DNA of 21,005 nucleotides, taken from NCBI GenBank assembly GCA_902803685.1, contig CADCQR010000083.1, positions 1 through 21,005 of the forward strand. The letters are read 5' to 3'. How positions within the stretch are numbered: the stretch's first letter is position 1; each line of letters starts with the position of its first letter. Shown in pieces: positions 1 through 7,438 of the stretch. The stretch is from an uncultured Erysipelotrichaceae bacterium (GTDB taxonomy: Bacteria > Bacillota_I > Bacilli_A > RF39 > UBA660). The notes beneath the pieces were generated by a model, which searched no databases, was not told where the DNA came from, and saw only the letters and a list, made by a program, of their open reading frames with translations. The translations under genes were made by a program, and so were the position numbers.

Positions 1-706
1 AGCCACCACCGGAAGAACTAGAACCGCCTGAAGATGATTCTACTGGTGAGTAAACTCGATGTGAACCAGTTTTAGTAGCAGAAAGATTTGATAAAGAAAA
101 GTTCACATCACAGTTTTCAATTATTTCATCATCTGAAGCTTTCTTAAGGTGCTGATTAAAAAGTACCGTCATAAAATTAATAAAAAATGCCAAAACTAAA
201 GCTAAAATACCATTGCTTATGTGTCTCATAGGCTCAGCAATCTTACCACCATTCAGTAATGTATACATTTGTGAATATGCGGAAGAAGCACATTCATAAT
301 AGTTTTTATTAGTAGCAGCAGTATATATGTTATCAGTAATTATTTCTGCCTTACTATTTGTTATAACAGAATAATTCTTACCATCAGAAAAAATATATAT
401 TTGCCTATTAGCCATATCTATAACAAAGAGTGTCCCACTAGAAGTACCAAAATTACTATGATAATAACTACTAGCAAAATTAGCTGTACTAGTATCATTA
501 CTATCTATACTTTTAAAAGCAATATTTCCAAACTCCGTTAATCTCTTCATTGATTTAGATAATTTTTCTTCTTCTTCATCAGTTAACAAATCCGCGTCAT
601 CTTCAATAAGTACCTTATAGGTAAAAACTTCTTCTGCATGAACATTTAACATCATAAAAGGAAATATAAACAATAAAAGTAAAATAAATACAAATTTCTT
701 TTTCAT
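1..706 (-). CDS. TPM-domain membrane protein, YdjH/YgcG-like (partial, C-terminus off the left edge)
   Basis: About 235 residues are visible. The first ~25 form a signal peptide or anchor (MKKKFVFILLLLFIFPFMM, ending near HAEE). Residues ~30-150 match the TPM fold of YgcG/YdjH proteins, with the ADLLTDEEE start and the LFVIDMANRQIYIFSDG core strand. A transmembrane segment (ISNGILALVLAFFINFMTVLF) follows near residue 160, then a polar stretch and a Ser/Gly-rich tail that runs off the window. The ATG (704-706) overlaps the TAA of the upstream zinc-ribbon gene as TAATG, and GGGGAGGAGAT lies inside that gene's end, so translation is coupled. TPM proteins of this type are membrane proteins; in B. 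subtilis the ydjFGHI operon links them to PspA-dependent envelope stress. That role here is inference. The family call is solid; function is not. Confidence 0.8.
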   Translation of the reverse strand, partial: MKKKFVFILLLLFIFPFMMLNVHAEEVFTYKVLIEDDADLLTDEEEEKLSKSMKRLTEFGNIAFKSIDSNDTSTANFASSYYHSNFGTSSGTLFVIDMANRQIYIFSDGKNYSVITNSKAEIITDNIYTAATNKNYYECASSAYSQMYTLLNGGKIAEPMRHISNGILALVLAFFINFMTVLFNQHLKKASDDEIIENCDVNFSLSNLSATKTGSHRVYSPVESSSGGSSSSGGG

Positions 707-2103
707 TACATATCTCCTCCCCTTTTTTCTAACTGAGGTAGCTTATTAGTCGATAATGCATTATGTTCATTAACTAAATCTTTAAAAGTCAATAATACTA
801 ATATAAATGCAAAAATACTGGCACCATAGTAATAGGCATCATACACAAAATTAATAGTCAAAGCAAGTATAGGAATGAAAATAGCAATTAAATCTTTATA
901 TATATATTTAAAGATTCTTTTTTTATTTTTCTTATCGCTCTTATTACTCTCAATAGACATATATCCCTCATCGTCAAGATGCTGTTCTCTTTTGCACATT
1001 AAACTAGCTTGCTGCCATGATATTATCAAACTAATAAATGCACTCAAAATAGATAACATAGCTATTGTCTTTGGCGTAATAACAAACATATTGTCAATTA
1101 ATAGAAAAAGAAGCAAGCTCAAACATAACGAGGCAATAACATATTTTTTAAAAGATATTGGCAAATCCATAGCTACTTTTCCAGTTTGACCATTTACTAC
1201 AGCATAACTTACCGTTTTATCATCCTTATTTCTGATAGCTAAAAAGTAAACAGGAAACATACCAATCTTCTTATCTGTAACACTAACAGAGACATGCGGA
1301 TTATGACAGCCATATTTTCGAAATATGCTATATGACATCATTCTTTTCTGTATATCATATCTTACTATAGAAGTTGCATTTTTTTCATAAACTTTACTGT
1401 CTACATCAATAGTATCAGCGTAAAAGCCAATTAGATAATTAGGATTAAATACCTCTTTTTCTTTATAATTAAATGGGATGCTATGACTATATTTATCATA
1501 ATATTTAGATATTAGATCATATGATATTCCATCATAGGAAATATCTGCATCGCCTATTATCTTATAATCGTCATAATACACATAATCCCCACGTCTACGA
1601 ACATACTTTTGACCTTTATTAGAACATGATCCATGTTTTTCAAGCTTATAAATACAATAAGGTAAATATATTCCTCTAAATTTTTCAATTGTAATATCAC
1701 TTTTCATATAATCTGGGATAAACAAAGCTCTCGCAACTTTACTCTTATACGCTTTAATACAATCATCGCGGCTTTTTACAAAAGGTATAATAAAATCAGG
1801 ATTATTTTGTTTAACCATTTTAGATTCTATCATAGCTTGGGAACCACAATAGCTACAAAAAGTTATAGCCGTTTCATCAAAAGTCAACAATTACGCTCCA
1901 CATTGAGAACAACAATACGTTTTCCCTTCATAGGTTCCATTTCCCTCATCTTCTTTAGATGTCTTTGTTTCAGTTTCTTTGGACATCTGCACTTCAACTT
2001 CTAAATTCTTTGGATCAAACTTTGACGCACAGTACTTACGAACAATCTGCTGAGCACCAGGTTCAAAGTCCATTTCTCCACCACAATTTGGACACTTTAT
2101 CAT
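706..2103 (-). pseudogene. YdjG-like zinc-ribbon membrane protein with in-frame TAA
   Basis: One reading frame from ATG 2103 to the stop at 706 is interrupted only by TAA at 1891-1893. Before it: MIKCPNCGGEM, an acidic linker and YEGKTYCCSQCGA. After it: LLTFDETAITFCSYCGSQ, then the conserved YLPYCIYKLEKHG and YDGISYDL regions, and about three hydrophobic segments near the C-terminus. In this family (zinc-ribbon proteins near TPM and SPFH genes, B. subtilis YdjG type) the ribbon continues through CSQCGAELLTFDET without a break, so the stop replaces what was probably a Glu codon (GAA to TAA). The first ribbon is also damaged: VRKYCAS sits where a CxxC pair is expected. Restart at TTG 1890 is possible but has no clear ribosome binding site. 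Likely a pseudogene or a readthrough case; the downstream part is otherwise well preserved, pointing to a recent event. Confidence 0.78.
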
Positions 2104-2118
2104 ATAATCACCAAATAT

Positions 2119-2147
2119 ATTGTATCAAAGTACTCTTAAATTACCAA
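2119..2147 (-). promoter_or_regulatory. Promoter of the zinc-ribbon/TPM pair
   Basis: On the minus strand, TTGGTA (2142-2147) and TACAAT (2119-2124) are separated by exactly 17 bases, and TGA just before the -10 gives an extended -10 (TGaTACAAT). The predicted start would lie near 2112, leaving a very short leader before ATG 2103, with GGTGAT as a weak ribosome binding site. The -35 is a poor match, so this is moderate evidence. Confidence 0.45.
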
Positions 2148-2202
2148 TAAAATTTTATACAATTTTTATCAACAGCAATGGCATTTATAAAATCTTAGAT
2201 AC

Positions 2203-2226
2203 AAAAAAGCTATCATTTCTGATAGC
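2203..2226 (-). terminator. Rho-independent terminator after the surface-protein remnant
   Basis: On the minus strand a perfect 7-bp stem GCTATCA/TGATAGC with a GAAA tetraloop is followed directly by six T. It begins eight bases after the end of the IPNTG gene (stop at 2234) and insulates the zinc-ribbon operon downstream. Confidence 0.85.
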
Positions 2227-2233
2227 CTTCTTA

Positions 2234-2574
2234 TTAATTGTTATTTTGTCTTTTTTGAAAGAATACTGAGATGCCAGCCAAATAAATTAATCCGATAAAT
2301 AATTCTAAATATGAATTGTCAGAATCAATTCCAGTATTAGGAATCTCAATGGCCATATCTTTCATTGCACTAATATAATAAACTTTAATTACATTTTTTT
2401 CTTCATCAGCAGTTATTGTTAATGGTGAGTTTTCTACTCTATCCAAAACATAACCACTCTTAATTTTACCAGTATAAGAAGTTACAATATCGCCAAATTT
2501 TTGACCTTCAATTACCTCTGTCAAGCTCTCATCTTGTTTTCCTAATTTTATAGTAATTGGTGAATTTGCAGACG
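2234..2574 (-). pseudogene. C-terminal remnant of an IPNTG sortase-anchored surface protein
   Basis: About 113 open residues follow an in-frame TGA near 2597, with no ATG and no convincing ribosome binding site; the only early candidate is TTG at 2524. The readable part is a MucBP/SHIRT-like wall-protein module (VTSYTGKIKSGYVLDRVENS, then VIKVYYI). It ends in the sorting signal IPNTG, a hydrophobic helix (ELFIGLIYLAGISVFF) and a basic tail (QKRQNNN). That architecture is the extreme C-terminus of a sortase substrate, normally attached to a large extracellular protein that is missing. Upstream sequence to ~2700 is non-coding AT-rich DNA and then another gene's terminator, so the 5' part was deleted, not shifted out of frame. 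A short surviving protein from TTG 2524 would lack a signal peptide. Family identity of the repeat is approximate; the sorting signal is clear. Confidence 0.7.
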
Positions 2575-2703
2575 TTTTACATAAAAATTTAAATTTTCAA
2601 ATATAATAATTAAACAATTAGAAAAATTTTAAAAGGTTCAACATTCAAAGTATTAAACTAAATATATATATTTAATGCAAATATAAAAGAAAATAATATC
2701 AAA

Positions 2704-2747
2704 CAAAAAAAGTAACAGAACTACTTAAAACTTATAGCCAGTTACTT
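2704..2747 (-). terminator. Rho-independent terminator after the deformylase-like gene
   Basis: On the minus strand AGTAAC (2741-2746) pairs with GTTACT (2711-2716) around a loop that can pair further in part, followed by seven T. It lies about 43 bases after the last open codon of the deformylase-like pseudogene and is correctly oriented for it. Confidence 0.7.
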
Positions 2748-2789
2748 ATAATAAAATATATTAAAATACTACATAGTTACTAATTATCA

Positions 2790-3641
2790 TTACATATTAA
2801 CATAATGTTTTTTTATAGCAGAAGTCATTTCATCCGTTGTTTTAATGCCATCTTTAATTATGTTAATGGCGGTAGCAAGAGTATCAGATGTAAAATCGTT
2901 TGCAAATAAGTTAACGGTATGTAATAACTCAGAATTATACTTAAACATGTCAGAATATACAGTTCTATAATAATCTTTTTCAGATATACCTTCATTCTTA
3001 AAATCACCATATGATAAAACAAAATAAAGTGTACCAAAGTCTATACCTAAATTTTCTCTTATTGCTTCGCGATTTTTTTTGCTTACTGAAAGTCTTAGAT
3101 AATTAACTTTCGTCGTACCAGAACCAATTCGTTCAAAGGCATTTCATAAACATTATCAGATAAATCAATATGCAAAATACCATTCAAATGATTATATTCA
3201 TGGCTAAAAACCGTAGCTTTAAAACTTTCAAAAGTATCATAGAATTTATTGCCATTAATATCATAATATTCTACTGAACTGAATATGGCCTATCAACAAT
3301 AGCCACATAGTCAAGGCAACTGCACATCTTTCAAGAAATCTAGTATGACCTTTAGCACTGATGATAATCGGATTAATTAAAACCACACTTTCATCATAAT
3401 TTGAATCCTTATTTTTAGTCATATCTGAAGTGGTGTTTCTTAAGTATATCATTCTTTTAGGAATACCTATCTGTACAGGTGCTAAAGCATATACTGCATT
3501 ATTTTGACAATAGTCTCTTAGTGCTTCTATATATTCATAATAACTATCATTCTCAAAATCAACATCAGTTGATATTTGTCTTAAAAATTTTTCGTTATCT
3601 TCTATCGTTACTCTATCTATTTTCGTGTTATTCATTTCCAT
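2790..3641 (-). pseudogene. Peptide deformylase-like gene with three frameshifts
   Basis: From ATG 3641 the frame gives an N-terminal deformylase region with the motif I equivalent ALAPVQIGIPKR (canonical GxGLAAxQ) and then GHTRFLERCA. Near 3320 the frame shifts and SCLDYVAIVDRPYSV follows, completing the metal-binding ERCxSCLDY motif. Near 3276 it shifts again, giving VEYYDINGNK and the HExxH motif as HEYNH (HEYDH is usual). Near 3133 a third shift follows EMPL; the next frame continues open to TAA at 2790 for ~115 residues of unknown sequence (GSGTTKVNYLRL, GIDFGTLYFVLSYGDFK). Each break is repaired by adding one base: GCA(A)GT, GTT(N)CA, TTG(G)AA. Deformylases remove the formyl group from new N-termini and are essential, so a working copy should exist elsewhere; this divergent type looks like a paralogue. 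That the C-terminal 115 residues belong to the same protein is inference. Confidence 0.72.
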
Positions 3642-3736
3642 CTAATTACATAGTAACAATTAAACAATAATTTATTACTAGGGGATATATTATTTAATCC
3701 CATATACTATATTTTATCTTATTAATTTTATATTTT

Positions 3737-4756
3737 CTATTTTATTGAATTTAATTTCTCAGTGTCTGGCGACAAATTCTGGTTGGTACATAACTCCTGT
3801 ATTTTTTCAGGGCTAATAACTTCACCTTCCATATAGCCTAAATTTCTAAAATACTCTTGTATAAGTGAATATTTGGTTCTAACATCAACATATGGAATAT
3901 CTCCTTCTATATTACCAAAAAGTGCCAATCCCCATTGGCTATGCCCATTTTTTTGCTTATAGATAAACTGCCTTGCTTTATAATCAAAATTATCACCTTT
4001 CATCTGATATCGATTAATCATATCATCTATTGTACTCAACTTGGCAATCTCATCATCGTATTCCTTAGCTGAAAGTTGACCAGTTCTTAAATGCTCAGCA
4101 AAACCAGATACACGATTGTTTAAAACTTGTAAAATATTTATAAAATAAATGCGGTTTTGGCCAACACAAAGTCTTTTGAACAATGAATGTACTCTTTTTT
4201 TAAACTCTTCCAGCTCTTCGTCATTCAATGCTTTGTCATCAATCATAAGCGGTTGATTATTAATTCTTCTATCTTCTATTTGCTTTTCTACAACGCGCAT
4301 CCAGTAATCAGCTTCTTCTTCACCAACAACAAAATCAACTCTTGTATTATCTTCTCCTGTGTAATCTTTCCATGGGTAAATTCTATTCCTAGACCACCCA
4401 AAAATATCTTCCAAAATACCAGATGGGAAGCTTTGGCGTGAGTAATCTAATTCACCAGTTCCTGCTGCGCATACATATAGCATAGTTCCCTTAACACCAT
4501 AATCTTTTGGCCTGCCAAAACCCCTGTTAACCAATAAATACAATTGTCTAAGTGTCTCGGCATCATATTCGTCAATTCTTAAATCATTTAAGCCTTTTTC
4601 TTCGATTTGTTTATTAAAATATGCACTTTGTCCACTTGCAAAATAGAGAGAATCATCACCAAATAAATCAAACGACCTCATTAAGATTGACTCCTTCGTA
4701 GCTGTATTAACTACCCTATCATACTCTTTTTGCAACTCCATATTATGTATTACCAT
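3737..4756 (-). CDS. Uncharacterised 339-residue protein
   Basis: A well-formed gene: ATG 4756 is preceded by AGAGAGGGAGTAAC, and the frame is uninterrupted. I do not recognise a family. There is no signal peptide or transmembrane helix, so it is likely cytoplasmic. Residues ~1-170 hold compact hydrophobic and aromatic-rich segments with possible motif blocks: LLVNRGFGRPKDYG (~70-84), GTMLYVCAAGTGELDYSR (~90-107) and FPSGILEDIFGWSR (~109-122). Residues ~150-260 are charged and helical (EEEADYWMRVVEKQIEDRR; EELEEFKKRVHSLFKRL), and the C-terminal third is mixed. The gene stands alone between the deformylase remnant and a 264-base gap. Its intactness among broken neighbours argues that it is under selection. 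No catalytic motif can be assigned safely. Confidence 0.8.
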   Translation of the reverse strand: MVIHNMELQKEYDRVVNTATKESILMRSFDLFGDDSLYFASGQSAYFNKQIEEKGLNDLRIDEYDAETLRQLYLLVNRGFGRPKDYGVKGTMLYVCAAGTGELDYSRQSFPSGILEDIFGWSRNRIYPWKDYTGEDNTRVDFVVGEEEADYWMRVVEKQIEDRRINNQPLMIDDKALNDEELEEFKKRVHSLFKRLCVGQNRIYFINILQVLNNRVSGFAEHLRTGQLSAKEYDDEIAKLSTIDDMINRYQMKGDNFDYKARQFIYKQKNGHSQWGLALFGNIEGDIPYVDVRTKYSLIQEYFRNLGYMEGEVISPEKIQELCTNQNLSPDTEKLNSIK

Positions 4757-4760
4757 AATG

Positions 4761-4880
4761 TTACTCCCTCTCTATTAAAAAAATTAATATATATTTATGG
4801 TTAAAATAATAATCAAATATAAATAAATAAAAAACTAATAACATTTTCCTTTTATCTAATACTCTTAAATACTCTTTCAT
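4761..4880 (-). CDS. Possible 39-residue hydrophobic peptide (leader ORF)
   Basis: ATG 4880 opens a short frame, MKEYLRVLDKRKMLLVF then a Tyr/Phe/Ile-rich segment, ending ERE with TAA at 4761, four bases before ATG 4756 of the 339-residue gene. Its last codons contain that gene's ribosome binding site, so it could couple translation. The possible site in front of it (AGTGGGTG) is weak and sits in a hairpin. In such AT-rich DNA an ORF of this size can be chance. Confidence 0.25.
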   Translation of the reverse strand: MKEYLRVLDKRKMLLVFYLFIFDYYFNHKYILIFLIERE

Positions 4881-4913
4881 AATAAGCACCCACTAAATGT
4901 AATAGTACTTATT
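4881..4913. repeat. Inverted repeat upstream of the 339-residue gene
   Basis: AATAAGCACC and AGTACTTATT flank a 13-base loop. As minus-strand RNA the arms pair over 10 positions, two of them G-U. There is no T run on the minus-strand exit, so it is not a terminator. It lies immediately before the possible peptide ATG at 4880 and would cover its ribosome binding site. The remaining bases to 5020 are AT-rich and show nothing else. Confidence 0.4.
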
Positions 4914-5020
4914 AATGTCATTTACTTTTTTATCACCTTGCGTCATTTAAAATTTCTGTTTTTATATAAAATTGTATGTAAGATTATAATATCAATTAAT
5001 CGTTTTAAATCTTTATATAC

Positions 5021-5527
5021 TCACTTTCTACTATTAATTTGCATTATTTTAGGATGATTTTCTTCATCCATGTCAACCATATCTTCTAGAGCATCAGTTC
5101 GTTTAGACACAGTTAATGTACCCGCCTTATTGTTTTGATTTTCTACATCCCATTCAAATGCTGCTTTTTCATTTGAAGCCTCTTCTCTAATATATGTTAG
5201 ATAATATTTGCCATCTTCTTCTAATCTTACTCTCACTTCCAAAGCAGGATACCCGCCTACCAAATTAGGCAACTCATCTGGGCCTGTTTGTTTCCAGTAA
5301 AAATTAATTTCACTACCTGTTTTTCCTGCACCAATAAAATCAACTAATTTACTATTTAATAAAAAGCTTATATTTTCAGGTGATAATTCTATTCTACTTG
5401 GTATTAAAAACTCTTCTGGAACCGCCTCACCACTAAGTATAAATCCTTTTTGTAAACTAATAATTTCTTCTATATACTCTCTTATTTTATCCGCAGGGCA
5501 ATTCTCTGCATATACGTTCTTTTTCAT
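5021..5527 (-). CDS. Uncharacterised 168-residue protein
   Basis: ATG 5527 starts one base after the TAA of the dehydrogenase gene, and its ribosome binding site GGAGGAGT lies in that gene's last codons, so the two are a translationally coupled operon. The product is acidic, with no signal peptide or membrane segment: a helical N-terminus (DKIREYIEEIISLQKGF), a middle with LLNSKLVDFIGAGKTG and FYWKQTGPDELP, and a beta-rich stretch (ALEVRVRLEEDGKYYLTYI) suggesting a small beta-sheet domain. I do not recognise the family. It ends in TGA at 5021-5023, the clearest sign here that TGA is a stop codon. Coupling to the dehydrogenase suggests a shared process, but nothing says which. Confidence 0.75.
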   Translation of the reverse strand: MKKNVYAENCPADKIREYIEEIISLQKGFILSGEAVPEEFLIPSRIELSPENISFLLNSKLVDFIGAGKTGSEINFYWKQTGPDELPNLVGGYPALEVRVRLEEDGKYYLTYIREEASNEKAAFEWDVENQNNKAGTLTVSKRTDALEDMVDMDEENHPKIMQINSRK

Positions 5528-5528
5528 A

Positions 5529-6433
5529 TTACTCCTCCACTAAATTAATTATATTTCCCTTATCAAATTCTATAATATTATTCATCCATATACACTTTAG
5601 ATTTAATAATGATTCATCACTAAACCAAGCATTTGCTGGCAATAATATTACATTTGCTAACCCTTTTAAATCTTTTGTTTTATCATTTAATGTAGCTCCA
5701 TATCCGGCTATGCTATTGTTTTTTAGTGCCGATATTAAATCTTCATTATTAATCAGTTTATAATCCCCCCGATTTTCTATAAAACAAGTTGGTTTACATA
5801 ACTTTAATAAATCTTTAGCTATTATTCTTTCCGTCACATTAGGAATTGTTTTAAGATGAAGTGATATAAAATCTGATTCTTTAAATAAAGTTTCTAAATC
5901 TACAAGTTTTGCACCTTTAACCCCTTTATGATTATGGTTATATGCTATTACATTCATGCCAAATGCTTGCGATATTTCTGCAACTCTTTTGCCGATATTA
6001 CCCAGCCCAACATTTCCTATTGTTTTATTTAATAATTAGTAATTTTCCTTGAAAGCATTTCAGAATTATCTTGATAATCTATATATGCTGAATGTATTTG
6101 TTTAGCATATAAAAAAATTTGAGCAATTGAGTATTCTGCTACACTTTCCGTGCAGTAATTCGATGTATTAAGTAAATATATACCGCTTTCTTTTGCAACT
6201 TTTGGTTTTGCCAAATCCATTCCAGCTATATCTGTCGATATGGCTTTTAATCTTGTGTTTGCAATTATCTTATAAAATTCTTCTGATAAGTTTTCAACTA
6301 TATCATAATTTATCAATAAATAATCATAATCTTTAGAAATATTAGCTAGTTCAATTTCATCAATGTGATCTTTTACTAACCAATCAAGATCAGCAATTTT
6401 ACTTAACTCCGTAATATCTTCTTTTTCGATCAT
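5529..6433 (-). pseudogene. D-2-hydroxyacid dehydrogenase-like gene, one frameshift
   Basis: The 5' frame (ATG 6433 to a stop near 6029) gives the substrate-domain part with TRLKAISTDIAGMDLA and NTSNYCTESVAEYSIAQIF, typical of the D-isomer-specific 2-hydroxyacid dehydrogenase family. The sequence then continues in another frame with KTIGNVGLGNIGKRVAEI, the NAD-binding GxGxxG turn, through LINNEDLISALK to TAA at 5529. Adding one T at 6034-6035 (AATTATTA to AATTTATTA) joins the halves as ITNLLNKTIGNVGLG. These enzymes reduce 2-oxoacids with NADH. The conserved catalytic-His motif (PHxAxxT) reads LPANAWFS, apparently without the His, and the Glu-containing DVFExE stretch reads GYGATLND, so even repaired it may not be a standard dehydrogenase. 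The exact start is uncertain: AAGGGAG lies ~40 bases upstream of ATG 6433 with no start codon properly placed after it. Confidence 0.78.
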
Positions 6434-6502
6434 ACCTTTAATGACTGTATCAATATTTTTTAGTTTATCACTACTCCCTTTCGTTTTTAGATTTATATAA
6501 GT

Positions 6503-6511
6503 ATTATATCA
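6503..6511 (-). promoter_or_regulatory. Extended -10 promoter element before the dehydrogenase operon
   Basis: The minus strand reads TGaTATAAT, a full -10 hexamer (6503-6508) with the TG extension. No -35 is correctly spaced: TTGAAT upstream is 20 bases away. It lies about 70 bases before ATG 6433, with a small palindrome (TAGATAGAAATCTA) just upstream. Confidence 0.4.
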
Positions 6512-6528
6512 TAGATTTCTATCTAAAG

Positions 6529-6858
6529 ATTCAAAGGTAACAGGCAATTAAATTTTTATGTATTTACAGTGCTTAATATGAAAACGAATACATTATATTA
6601 AAAGGTAAGTATAAATTAAAGATATTTAATAGAAAAACATCTCAAATCATTAAAATATAGCATATTATAACTAGATGATTAAGTTCATCTAGTTCTTTTT
6701 TACTATTATACCATTTATTGGTGTGATACATTTAAAACCTACTTAATAAGTCTATTAATCTAGTATTTTTATAAATAAAACATTTTTCCTTTTTCCCAAA
6801 AACACCATAAACAAATAAGCCATTATGTTGAGAATTAGCAATATTAATTGTATTAAGA
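6529..6858. other. Gap between the dehydrogenase promoter and the Cys-rich ORF
   Basis: AT-rich DNA without a convincing gene. It contains a strong hairpin at 6669-6701 and, on the minus strand at 6732-6858, an open frame ending YKNTRLIDLLSRF that has no start of its own and may be part of the decayed Cys-rich gene. I see nothing else. Confidence 0.4.
6669..6701 (+). terminator. Orphan terminator-like hairpin
   Basis: A perfect 10-bp stem AACTAGATGA/TCATCTAGTT with loop TTAAGT is followed by C and six T on the plus strand, a textbook rho-independent terminator in that direction. No plus-strand gene is visible upstream. On the minus strand the stem is preceded by A6 and followed by TTATAATATG, a weak exit tract, so it could also act poorly for minus-strand transcripts. 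Confidence 0.55.
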
Positions 6859-6984
6859 TTATGTGTAAATACTATAATTCTTTTGATGGAAACTGATGAC
6901 ACAATAATTACATCCTGTACATGTAGCGCAAAACATTGAACAAGGAGCAACAGCATTTAATATTTTTGAATCTATTTCTTTCAT
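6859..6984 (-). pseudogene. Cys-rich 41-residue ORF, probable 5' remnant
   Basis: ATG 6984 opens MKEIDSKILNAVAPCSMFCA, then TCTGCNYCVISFHQKN and TAA at 6859. The five cysteines fall as CxxxCxxCxxCxxC. The start (an APC.MFC.TCTGC.Y.xIS.H pattern) reminds me of small Cys-rich proteins related to the DUF3795 group, which run to ~100-130 residues with further CxxC motifs. Here the frame ends early and the next ~130 bases carry a different open frame (ending 6732), so decay after an indel is the simplest reading. No strong ribosome binding site is present. The alternative is a genuine 41-residue metal-binding peptide. The family match is from memory and not firm. Confidence 0.4.
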
Positions 6985-7052
6985 ACTAGTATCTACTTTC
7001 TTTATATCTTTGTAATTTTTTCATAATAAGTAAATTATTTATTAATATATTG

Positions 7053-7310
7053 TTATTTGACAATAAAATATCCGCCTTTAAAGATGCTTTCTATTTGACA
7101 ATTACTATCAATTAAATGCTGTATAACAGCTCCTGCTATTGCTGACAGTAATATCTTTGCAATTTCTGATAAATTATCAATCATTACAATTTGATCTGCC
7201 GCAACTTCATTAAGCATAAACTTCTTACCTTTTAATTCATCAAAATGTTCTGATAAAGCCCATTCAATCTGATATTTCTTATTTTCTACAATTATCTCTA
7301 TAATTTGCAT
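7053..7310 (-). CDS. Uncharacterised 85-residue protein
   Basis: ATG 7310 follows GAAAGGAGAATTATATA, a strong ribosome binding site with good spacing, so the gene is probably real. The N-terminus is beta-like (MQIIEIIVENKKYQIEWALS), then EHFDELKGKKFMLNEVAADQ, a hydrophobic amphipathic stretch (IAKILLSAIAGAVIQHLID) and a short C-terminal strand. There is no signal peptide, and the hydrophobic stretch is probably a buried helix. I know no family for it. It lies between the 283-residue gene and the Cys-rich remnant with AT-rich gaps on both sides, giving no operon context. A cognate or immunity-like partner of the 283-residue gene upstream is only speculation. Confidence 0.6.
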   Translation of the reverse strand: MQIIEIIVENKKYQIEWALSEHFDELKGKKFMLNEVAADQIVMIDNLSEIAKILLSAIAGAVIQHLIDSNCQIESIFKGGYFIVK

Positions 7311-7438
7311 TATATAATTCTCCTTTCAAATACTAACAATTTCTATTATTTTTATTTATCGCTTATATTTTATCACTATATGAAGACTAGTATATTTTCT
7401 AAACACCGCCATTTACAAAATAAAATGTATTATTGATT

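Noticed and set aside
875..1189. Plus-strand open frames opposite the zinc-ribbon gene
   Set aside because: Antisense shadows of a conserved coding frame, without ribosome binding sites or recognisable motifs.
3662..3720. GGGAT/ATCCC hairpin between the 339-residue gene and the deformylase-like gene
   Set aside because: Only five base pairs and no T run; too weak to call a terminator.
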